From the NCBI RefSeq assembly GCF_030915385.1, contig NZ_CP133268.1, positions 3,446,001 to 3,510,000 on the forward strand: a stretch of DNA of 64,000 nucleotides, read 5' to 3'. This stretch comes from Neobacillus sp. PS3-12 (GTDB lineage: Bacteria; Bacillota; Bacilli; Bacillales; Cytobacillaceae). Below, in pieces: positions 15,127-22,432 of the stretch. Made by a program: the position numbers and the translations under genes. The number at the start of each line of letters is the position of its first letter. Within the stretch, counting starts at the first letter, position 1. A model generated the notes under the pieces. The model had not been told where the DNA came from, ran no database searches, and saw only the letters and a list, made by a program, of their open reading frames with translations.

Positions 15127-16020
15127 TTATACATTCAAATGGTTTTGTAATTCTTTTAATGTTGATTCAAAAGATTGAAGAAGCAGAAGCAGTTTTTCAA
15201 ATTTGGGGAAATCCTTTTTATAAACTCCGGTGATATTATAGGTGAGATCTTCAAAATCTGGAAAAGGAATGATATAAAAATCATTCTTGATATTTTTGGA
15301 AAGAATTAGTTCGGGTACTATACAAAAACCCCAGTTATTTTTGACCATAGACAGGAGCATTTCAAAACCACCGACTTCAATCCGCTTTAAATCCTTTACT
15401 CCTACCAATTTTTCATCAATCTTTTGCCATAAAGCAGATTCCCTTCTGTAGCAAATCATGGTTTGGTTCATTAAATCTTCTTTCTTAATTTCCGTTTTTG
15501 CTGCTAATGGATGCCCTTTTCCAACGATAAAAAACAGCTTTTCGTGAAAAATTTTCTTAGACTCCAGATTTGGGAAAGGGATCACGTCTCGAACTAAGCC
15601 GATATCGACCAGCCCCGATTCTACCATTTTTGAAACTTCAACGGAATCTGCTGCTTCCAGCATATCAAACGATTGTTCCTCACTTTCGCGCAGCAATGTT
15701 AAGGCATCTAAGACAAGGGAAACAGAGATTGCAGGTGATAAACCAATGGTTATGGTTGGAGTTTTTAATAGTTCAATTGTTTGCCTTGCCTCGTTTATAT
15801 AACTAAGAATTTTTCGTGCAAATGGAAGTAAGGCTTTTCCTTCTTGTGTTAAAAGTATTTTTTTGCCATCGCGATAAAATAATTTGCATCCTAATTCTAT
15901 TTCTAATTTTTGAATTCTTGCCGTAACAGCTGGCTGTGTTAAGTTTAAGTGGTCGGCAGTACGAGAATAATTATTTAATTCATAAACAGTAATGAATGTT
16001 AAAAGCTGTTCATCATCCAA
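15127..16020 (-). CDS. LysR family transcriptional regulator
   Basis: Regulator of 297 residues. The N-terminal winged helix-turn-helix spans about residues 4-62 (FITVYELNNYSRTADHLN, LTQPAVTARIQKLE, LGCKLFYRDGKKILLT). A type 2 periplasmic-binding-like effector domain follows (about 90-290). It is convergent with the aromatic catabolism operon and is its likely activator responding to a pathway intermediate, though LysR genes are more often divergent from their targets. A 14-bp palindrome lies about 90 bp upstream of its start. ATG 16020 is preceded by GGGAGGAG. Confidence 0.9.
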   Translation of the reverse strand: MDDEQLLTFITVYELNNYSRTADHLNLTQPAVTARIQKLEIELGCKLFYRDGKKILLTQEGKALLPFARKILSYINEARQTIELLKTPTITIGLSPAISVSLVLDALTLLRESEEQSFDMLEAADSVEVSKMVESGLVDIGLVRDVIPFPNLESKKIFHEKLFFIVGKGHPLAAKTEIKKEDLMNQTMICYRRESALWQKIDEKLVGVKDLKRIEVGGFEMLLSMVKNNWGFCIVPELILSKNIKNDFYIIPFPDFEDLTYNITGVYKKDFPKFEKLLLLLQSFESTLKELQNHLNV

Positions 16021-16109
16021 TCTGATACTCCTCCCGATTTCTATATGTGCCTGAAAATGTTAATTTGTGATATTCATATAATCAAAAAAATGAAAATTTT
16101 TATAATATA

Positions 16110-16123
16110 TTATGATATCATAA
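16110..16123. promoter_or_regulatory. 14-bp perfect palindrome upstream of lysR
   Basis: TTATGATATCATAA is an AT-rich perfect palindrome about 90 bp upstream of the LysR start. It is a possible autoregulatory site (LysR boxes have T-N11-A symmetry), but AT-rich palindromes also occur by chance. Confidence 0.35.
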
Positions 16124-16198
16124 ATTAGAGATTTTGTAAGTGTTTTCATTTTATTATACCACTAAAATAAATTTTCTGTTTTCAAAGAATACTTCAAA

Positions 16199-16230
16199 GA
16201 GTCATTTCGACTTTGAAATGACTCTTTTCT
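16199..16230 (+). repeat. Terminator-like hairpin, copy 1 of an exact 32-bp direct repeat
   Basis: GAGTCATTTC / GAAATGACTC stem followed by TTTTCT. The same 32 bases recur at 16886-16917. No plus-strand gene ends just upstream, so it is an orphan terminator on the outer side of composite repeat 1. Confidence 0.8.
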
Positions 16231-16292
16231 CGGCAATTTTATTTTACTAGAATTTATATACTAAACCTTTTTGGATATTTCATGCAAATGGG

Positions 16293-16425
16293 CCTGTTGA
16301 TTTCCTCTCCGGGCATTCGCTTTCCGCGGGGAGGTCCTGGAGCCTCCTCGGCGCTTTGGCGCCTGTGGGGTCTCCAGGACCTCTGATCCCGCAGGAGTCG
16401 AGTGCCCTCCGATCCAATCAACAGG
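16293..16425 (+). repeat. Palindromic repeat unit A
   Basis: Imperfect hairpin of 133 bp with ends CCTGTTGATT / AATCAACAGG and a GC-rich core (GAGCCTCCTCGGCGC ... GCGCCTGTGGGGTCTCC). Closest to unit D at 27233-27367, with similarity running about 60 bp beyond each end. It is one of five copies in the window. Confidence 0.88.
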
Positions 16426-16650
16426 AAGGCGAATCAACCTATTGTATTGCAACACACTTTTTTAGCTAACTTTGCTAAGTAGCCACTTACAAATTGGGCT
16501 CGTGAGATAACCAGAATCAAGCTGACAGCCTCTACATAAAAGTAATAGGTACAAATTCATATTCACTTTGGCTATAATCTTTTGGCTTAAACATTGGTTT
16601 CACCACTTTTTGATTTATAAGTTGAGCTGAAGGACTTTATTGTAACACTC

Positions 16651-16781
16651 GTTGATTGGCGTGGAAGGCACAAAGACTCCTGCGGGAGTACGGGGCTGGG
16701 GAGACCCCACAGGCGCTTTTTGCGCCGAGGAGGCTCCCTGGCACGCCCGCGGAAAGCGAAGTGCCTGGAGCGCCAATCAAC
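16651..16781 (-). repeat. Palindromic repeat unit B
   Basis: Same family as unit A but in opposite orientation, with ends GTTGATTGGC / GCCAATCAAC. Closest to unit C (26601-26731). Flanks also match: AGTTGAGCTGAAGG on one side and AACAGCCTATAC on the other. Confidence 0.88.
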
Positions 16782-16885
16782 AGACCTGTTTAACAGCCTA
16801 TACACCAATACTATTACACTATATTAATACGGTGAACCATTAAAGTTAATGGATAAAATGATAGGCTGCCGAGTTTTGACAGCCT

Positions 16886-16917
16886 GAGTCATTTCGACTT
16901 TGAAATGACTCTTTTCT
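16886..16917 (+). repeat. Terminator-like hairpin, copy 2 of the exact 32-bp direct repeat
   Basis: Identical to 16199-16230. It lies just outside the right end of composite repeat 1 and before the 3' end of the chromate transporter genes. Confidence 0.8.
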
Positions 16918-16927
16918 TTTAGAAAAA

Positions 16928-17467
16928 TTAAAAATGAGGAAGGATGAGGCCGCCATATAGAAGAGCAGCACAAATCATAAAAGCTGGATGGATTTTATAT
17001 TTAATTAGAGCAATTATAGTGACAATGCCGATTATTAAAGATTGGACAATCCCAATTGAGTGGATTGAATTTGCAGATATTTTCCAAGTTAGTGCAAGCA
17101 TCATGATCGCAATTACGGGTTGCACTAAAAGAGTCATTCCCTTAACGACAGGTGATTGTCGATGCCGATGAAGCACTTTTAAAAGTAAAATGAGTGCCAA
17201 TGCAGAAGGAAAGATGGTTGCAAACAATGCAATAACTACACCCCACCATCCCATTACATCATAACCAACATATGTAGCAATATTAGTGGCAATTGGGCCT
17301 GGTAAAGCATTCCCGATTGCAAGCATCTGTGAGAATTCAGTATTGTTTAACCATCCATAGTGTGTGACAATCTCGTTATACATTAATGGAATCGACGCAG
17401 GTCCTCCACCATATCCAAAAAGATTGGCCATAAAGAATCCTAAAAAAATATGGATCAATGTCATCAT
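16928..17467 (-). CDS. Chromate transporter family protein, half-size subunit
   Basis: Single-domain (short-chain) CHR family membrane protein of 179 residues with about five or six hydrophobic helices. The CHR motif appears as NLFGYGGGPASIPLM (about 14-28), followed by NALPGPIATNIATYVGY (about 53-69). Short CHR proteins are usually encoded as adjacent pairs that together export chromate, or transport related anions, in exchange for sulfate-type ions. Its partner lies 12 bp upstream on the same strand. ATG 17467. Whether chromate is the physiological substrate cannot be told from sequence. Confidence 0.88.
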   Translation of the reverse strand: MMTLIHIFLGFFMANLFGYGGGPASIPLMYNEIVTHYGWLNNTEFSQMLAIGNALPGPIATNIATYVGYDVMGWWGVVIALFATIFPSALALILLLKVLHRHRQSPVVKGMTLLVQPVIAIMMLALTWKISANSIHSIGIVQSLIIGIVTIIALIKYKIHPAFMICAALLYGGLILPHF

Positions 17468-17479
17468 TGTAAATGCCCC

Positions 17480-18043
17480 TTATTTTGAAGTTTGCCTTAC
17501 TCTAGCTTTAATCCTATAATGAAAAGCCCCGTAAATGAGGAAGATTAAAATGACTATTGCCGGATGAATGGGGAGCACATACAGCAGAATAAATGAGAGT
17601 ACTAAAAAAAGAACCCCTAGTATTTTTCCTAACCCCTTTAATGCTTTAAAAGCAAATTCATAGGCCATTTGGCCAAGCATGACTGCAATTACAGGCATAA
17701 TCGCATTGATCATATCAGTAAAAGATTTGGAGAATTGAAATTCACTTACAAGTGACAAGAGAACAACCGTTGCAATACAGGTAGGAGAGATATGGGCTAA
17801 AACTGCAACAATGGCTCCCATTGCCCCTTTTCCTCTATAGCCCAGATAGGCCGCCATTTTAGGAGCGATCGGTCCAGGTAATGCATTGGCTACAGCCCAA
17901 GTTTCTCCAAATTCCTCGTCATCAAGCCAATGATAGCGGGTAACTGCCTCGTAACGAATTAATGGAATAACTGATGGCCCACCGCCAAATCCTAATATCC
18001 CAGTACGAAGCATCGCCATGATTAATTCTTTATATAAAGCCAT
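17480..18043 (-). CDS. Chromate transporter family protein, half-size subunit
   Basis: First gene of the CHR pair, 187 residues. It has the CHR signatures ILGFGGGPSVIPLI (about 16-29) and NALPGPIAPKMAAYLGYRGKG (about 53-73), and several hydrophobic helices, ending in a short basic tail. It differs clearly in sequence from its partner, as expected for the N- and C-type halves that form a heterodimeric transporter. ATG 18043 is preceded by AGGGGG. It is divergent from a histidine kinase chimera with about 340 bp between. Confidence 0.88.
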   Translation of the reverse strand: MALYKELIMAMLRTGILGFGGGPSVIPLIRYEAVTRYHWLDDEEFGETWAVANALPGPIAPKMAAYLGYRGKGAMGAIVAVLAHISPTCIATVVLLSLVSEFQFSKSFTDMINAIMPVIAVMLGQMAYEFAFKALKGLGKILGVLFLVLSFILLYVLPIHPAIVILIFLIYGAFHYRIKARVRQTSK

Positions 18044-18386
18044 CCTTCTATATCCCCCTATGGTTTAAGAGTAAAGCAAAAATATTCATTAGTTTCAAAC
18101 TGTCTTTCCTGCATTCTTCTTATAAAGTATATTTTATCAAGCAAGAAAATACGCTTGTGAAAATTAATGAGCTAATTTTGACAGTATAGTACGATTTTAA
18201 CATTTTATGCGACAAAAATTTACTTTGAAATGAAAAGATTTGTAAATTATTTATCCAAAAAAATGGAATAAAAATGAATAGATTTACAGATGTACCAATT
18301 ATTAATTTATAGTAGGATAGCAACAATAGTAAAATAATTCTAAATATTTACACATTAAAGTGTGGAAATGGAAAGGAGCAATACAA
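18044..18386. other. Divergent intergenic region (chromate transporter / kinase chimera)
   Basis: AT-rich region of 343 bp. A 68-codon ORF at 18120-18326 on the minus strand has no ribosome site or recognisable protein features and is treated as chance. No clear operator was seen. The promoters of the two divergent units must lie here. Confidence 0.45.
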
Positions 18387-19946
18387 GTGAAGTCAGATGA
18401 GTGGATAGTTGAAGAGTCTTGGGATAATAGTCATTTAAGTCAACTTGCGTCGGTAGGACAAATTGCTGCTGGGATCGCACATGAAGTCAAGAACCCGTTA
18501 ACTGCAGTAAAAGGTTTTTTACAGTTGTTGCAGAAGGAAGAAAAAAACGAATACCTTGATATTGCCCAGTCAGAGCTAGAAAATGCCCTGACAACATTAC
18601 AAAATCTTCTACAGGTCTCTAAGCCTGATTTAGAGGATGAAGAGTATCAAACAATCTATTTGTCAGTAGAGTTAGAATCAATCCTAAATTTATTTCAAGA
18701 CAAATTATATAAAATTCATACAATAACAGAATTTAATGATGTGGATGTATCCATTGTCGGAAAGAAAAACCAATTTAAAAAGGCATTCTTCAATTTGATC
18801 AAAAATGCCATTGAATCCATGGAGAACGAGGGGAAGTTAACGATCACTCATGATTTGGTCGATGATGAAGTGGTTGTTACCATTAGAGATACAGGGATTG
18901 GGATTCCTGCAAATCAATTATCATTGCTGGGAACGCCATTTTTTTCAACAAAGGCTCAAGGTACAGGAATGGGGTTAACTCAAGTATTTTCTGTTGTTTA
19001 TCAGCATGGAGGAAAAATTAATGTAGATAGTAAAGAACAAAAAGGAACCATGTTTACCATTAAGATTCCGCTGCAGCCGCTGTTGCAAGTAAGCCCAAGA
19101 GAGGTAAAAAATATAAAATTAGATTTTGAGGAACATTATTCTATAAGAGATTTCTTTTTTGAAAATCGTAAGGCTTTTGAAGAAAGATTACTGGCTGAGG
19201 CCATTAATGTAAAGGATAAGATCAAGGAAATACATAGTATTGGAAATATTAATTTGGTAAATAACGCTCATAAACTTGTATTGTTTGTAGTTGAAAAACG
19301 AGAGCATGAATTAATTTCGTTTGCAAAACAGGAAGGAATAACTTGGGCGAAATTTTCATGGACTCTTGCATTTAAACTAGAATGGGTACAAGCGATACGA
19401 AGAACTTTGTGGGATTTCCTTTATAATTTTGACCAACTAAGAAATACAGAGGTGGATCGAAATAAATTTTATACGCTGGAAAAAAGTATAAACGAATTGA
19501 TTGATCAGTTTCTCACCTACTTTTTTATCAGTTATTCAAAATACAAGGATGAATTATTGGAGGAGCAGCGAAAGCTGGTAGAAAATATCTCAGTCCCAAT
19601 TATTCCAATTAATAGAGAAATATGTATTCTCCCTTTAATTGGAACAATTGACCGTCTGCGGATATCTACCATTCTTGATAAAGTACTTATAGAGATCGAA
19701 AATCATCATATCCAAACATTGATTATTGATCTTTCTGGGGTTGCACCATTAGACCAAGAAACAGCTTATGAATTTATCAGAATCATAGATGGTATTTATA
19801 TGATGGGTTGTAAAACGATTCTAACTGGATTTAGGGCGGAGATTGTAAAAAGTTTGATTAACTCCGGAGTAGATTTGATGCATAAAGTAGAGTTCAAAGG
19901 AACATTGCAATTAGCATTAAATGATGTCTTTTTTAAGGGGCAATAA
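18387..19946 (+). CDS. Histidine kinase-RsbR/STAS chimera (no PAS domain)
   Basis: Cytoplasmic signalling protein of 519 residues with no membrane helix. It begins almost directly with a dimerisation/phospho-acceptor domain (H32 in GIAHEVKNPLTAVKG), then a GHKL ATPase domain (NLIKNAIESM about 130; DTGIGIP about 170; GTGMGLT about 193). Next comes a helical region (about 240-390) resembling RsbR N-terminal domains. The C-terminal STAS domain (about 400-515) has the phospho-site loop IIDLSGV and a second position in ILTGFRAEI. GTG 18387 follows AAAGGAG; an upstream GTG at 18360 lacks one. It is convergent with a longer paralog and near an RsbT-like kinase. No response regulator is adjacent, so output is probably through STAS-kinase interactions (inference). 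Confidence 0.82.
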   Translation: MKSDEWIVEESWDNSHLSQLASVGQIAAGIAHEVKNPLTAVKGFLQLLQKEEKNEYLDIAQSELENALTTLQNLLQVSKPDLEDEEYQTIYLSVELESILNLFQDKLYKIHTITEFNDVDVSIVGKKNQFKKAFFNLIKNAIESMENEGKLTITHDLVDDEVVVTIRDTGIGIPANQLSLLGTPFFSTKAQGTGMGLTQVFSVVYQHGGKINVDSKEQKGTMFTIKIPLQPLLQVSPREVKNIKLDFEEHYSIRDFFFENRKAFEERLLAEAINVKDKIKEIHSIGNINLVNNAHKLVLFVVEKREHELISFAKQEGITWAKFSWTLAFKLEWVQAIRRTLWDFLYNFDQLRNTEVDRNKFYTLEKSINELIDQFLTYFFISYSKYKDELLEEQRKLVENISVPIIPINREICILPLIGTIDRLRISTILDKVLIEIENHHIQTLIIDLSGVAPLDQETAYEFIRIIDGIYMMGCKTILTGFRAEIVKSLINSGVDLMHKVEFKGTLQLALNDVFFKGQ

Positions 19947-19970
19947 AGTATTTAAACTTGTTCCAGTTAA

Positions 19971-20002
19971 AAAGCTCGCCCTATCATATAAGGGCGAGCT
20001 TT
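19971..20002. terminator. Bidirectional terminator between the convergent kinase chimeras
   Basis: Perfect 12-bp stem AAAGCTCGCCCT / AGGGCGAGCTTT with an 8-nt loop. Confidence 0.9.
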
Positions 20003-20017
20003 GCAGACCTTTTTCTT

Positions 20018-21915
20018 TTACTTATTTCCGTTAAAAAATGGGCGAATATCTTGTAGAGCTTGTTGCAAATCAGATCTTGTTTTTAATTCATTATCGATTT
20101 CAATTCCCAATTCAATCATTGTATCAGCAATTTCCGGGCTAATTCTGGTTAATATGGTTGAACATCCAAGTAGTTTAATACCTTTTACAATTTTAAATAA
20201 ATGATTTACAACAGCGGTATCGACAAATGGAACACCAGATATATCGATAATTAATTGCTGGGCATTTAACTCTTTAACACGTTGGAGAGTTTTTTGCGAA
20301 TTTTTTTGGCACGATAGGTATCCACAGTTCCAACGATTGGAAGGATACATACTCTCTCAGCGATCGGAATAATTGGAACGGAAAGCTCGTCTACTGTTTC
20401 ACGATGGCTTTTTAGCAATTCTTCCTTGTAGTTGGCAAAATAAGCGGTGTATGAATCAATGTAAAAATCAATAATGTCATTTACATGACGCTCTAATGTG
20501 AAAAACTCATCCACTGATAGAGTATTGTTGGACTCGACATAAAAAGCTTTAATGGCATTCCAGATAATTCCTCGTGATGATTGAAACAGCTCCCAAGCCA
20601 AATGGATTGGAAATTCTGTTTTCGCACTTCTCACACCACGTTCCCGGGCAACATCCATAATGTCTTCCATTTTTATTTGGCTGATATTATCTGCAACAAG
20701 ATTCATAATTGGATTACCGTTTACTTTATAGTTTTCCAACTCACCATTTTCTTTTAGTAATGTGGTAATATAGCTTTTATTTTTATGAAGATATTGCATC
20801 CATTCTTCTGTATAAAAGTGGATATTATTCGTTAGGAAATTTTCAAGTTCAACTTTTGAATCAACTGCTTGAATCATTGCATTGCCCCCTAAAAATTGGT
20901 TAGAATGTGTTATTACCTTTGGAAATGATAGGAAAAAGGTAGTTCCTTTTCCTTCTTCACTTGTGACATGTATTTTGCCGTCATTCGTCTGGATGGCATT
21001 AAAGACTTGTGCCAACCCCATTCCTTTTCCATCCTGTTTTAATGTAAAAAATGGGGTGCCGAGTAATCGGAGCTTGTCTTTTGGGATACCGATCCCTGAA
21101 TCAGTGATATTGATATGAATATCTTGAAAGTCTTCATATTGCTCAATCATTAATGTTCCGCCAGGAGACATGGCTTCAATTGCATTTTTAATTAAATTGA
21201 ATAAAGCTTTCTTGATTTGATCTCTTCTGCCTAAGATAACTGAGCTTTCATTATCAAACTTTTTGATTACGGTAATCTCATAGAGCTGGTTTTGGAATAA
21301 AAGTAAGATAGATTCGATTTCTGAACAAAGGTTAAAGGTGGTTTGTTTTTCCTGAACAAATTCAGGTTTTGAAACACTCATTAAATCATTTAAGATATGA
21401 ATTGCCCGATCTAATTCACTTTGGGCTATTTGCGTATACTCCTGGTTATATGTCTGATCTAACAATTGAAGAAACCCTTTTACTGCGGTCAATGGATTTC
21501 GAACCTCATGAGCGATGCCGGCAGCCATTTCACCAATTGAGGACAATAAGTGGTTATTCCAATTATTATGTTCATGTGAGTTCTGAAGATAGGCGATGTT
21601 GAACATATATACATGTATTTTTTCTAGCTTTTGTTCTTTAAATGTTCGGTGGAACAAGAAAAAGTAAGGCTGACTATCTATGGTTACGATAAAGTCATTC
21701 GTTCGGCCCATAAAACATTCGTGCAGTTTGGTCTTAATTTCATTATTTTTAATGCGGTGAAAAAGATAGTTCGTATCATTATCATCTGAAAGTAACAGTT
21801 TTTTTCCTTCATTGTTAACCTTTTGTATGGAGCCATCGGGATTAATTTCAATTAAACCATAAGAGATTCCCTGAGCGGTAGGTAAATTAACCAAAGCGAC
21901 TAGCCTGCCCTTCAT
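20018..21915 (-). CDS. PAS-histidine kinase-RsbR/STAS chimera, frameshifted before the STAS domain
   Basis: Paralog of the kinase chimera at 18387-19946, with an extra N-terminal PAS-like sensor region (about residues 15-110). Then follow H136 in GIAHEVRNPLTAVKG, the GHKL domain (NLIKNAIEAM; DSGIGIP; GKGMGLA), an RsbR-like helical region (about 310-510) and a STAS domain. The frame breaks at an A7 tract (T7 at 20301-20307 of the plus strand) or a nearby A6 tract (20290-20295). The main frame stops at 20266 after IRKKLSNVLKS, and the STAS domain continues in the -1 frame (KTLQRVKELNAQQLIIDISGV) to 20018. One added A, or a -1 slip, joins them with exactly the spacing of the intact paralog. Its 5' end overlaps the RsbT-like gene by 29 nt. 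Sequencing error, slippage or true mutation cannot be separated here. Confidence 0.8.
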
Positions 21916-22294
21916 TTAACCATTTTACTGCCCTAACCTTCGTACCAAAGTTAACTGTGCTCGTAATTTCAAATTCATCCATTAAGCGTTTCACCCCTGA
22001 TAAACCCAAACCTAAACCAGTTTTCGATCGGATCGTATTATTTAAAATCTGATCAAGGTTCGGAATGCCTGGACCTTGGTCAATGGCGGTTATTTCTATA
22101 CCATAGGAGGGAATCGGTTTTATAAACAGTTCCCCTTTTTTTGCATAAAAGACAATGTTGCGTGTTAATTCCATAATCGATACAATTAACTTGGTCTGCT
22201 GACTTTTATTTAAACCATAATCTTCTCCAACTCTTTTTCCAATTGTACTAGCCATGTATACATCATCTTCTCGTTCAATTACAATCCTATACAA
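21887..22294 (-). CDS. RsbT-like serine kinase / anti-sigma factor family protein
   Basis: Small GHKL ATPase of 135 residues, the size of RsbT. It shows the N box (SIMELTRNIVFYAKKG, about 42-57), the G1 box DQGPGIPNLD (about 75-84) and the G2 box GLGLGLSGVKRLMDEF (about 96-111). RsbT phosphorylates STAS proteins (RsbR, RsbS) of the stressosome and then activates a phosphatase. Here the next gene, overlapping by 29 nt, encodes a kinase chimera that ends in a STAS domain and is the obvious partner. It starts with TTG 22294, preceded by GGAG at 5 nt. An SpoIIAB/RsbW-type anti-sigma role is the alternative, but the sequence and STAS neighbour favour the RsbT type. Confidence 0.83.
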   Translation of the reverse strand: MYRIVIEREDDVYMASTIGKRVGEDYGLNKSQQTKLIVSIMELTRNIVFYAKKGELFIKPIPSYGIEITAIDQGPGIPNLDQILNNTIRSKTGLGLGLSGVKRLMDEFEITSTVNFGTKVRAVKWLNEGQASRFG

Positions 22295-22432
22295 AATTTC
22301 TCCAATCCTTTTCCCGTTAACAGGTATATTTTCAAGTTCATTTTAGCATAATATGACATAATTTTGCTTATTATTTTTCATAATATTGAAAATTCATAAT
22401 TATAATGGAAATTATCTAGTTCATACGAAATT

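Larger units (their letters stand above)
16229..16873. repeat. Composite repeat locus 1 (bounded by CTCGGCA ends)
   Basis: Region of 645 bp without credible genes. It is bounded by CTCGGCA (16229-16235) and its complement TGCCGAG (16867-16873). Inside are two palindromic repeat units pointing at each other (16293-16425 and 16651-16781), each embedded in about 100 bp of further similarity to its partner in locus 2 (26510-27431), which lies in inverted orientation. The central 16480-16600 is not shared. Short ORFs here are shadows of the repeats. Confidence 0.8.

Noticed and set aside
16261..16843. Several ORFs of 60-75 codons on both strands over the repeats at 16.3-16.8 kb
   Set aside because: They translate the palindromic hairpins in different frames, give Arg/Pro/Gly-rich nonsense, lack ribosome sites and recur wherever the repeat occurs (also 26540-26784 and 27165-27404).
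18120..18326. Minus-strand ORF of 68 codons between the chromate transporter and kinase genes
   Set aside because: AT-rich chance frame without a ribosome site; hydrophobic composition follows from the base composition.
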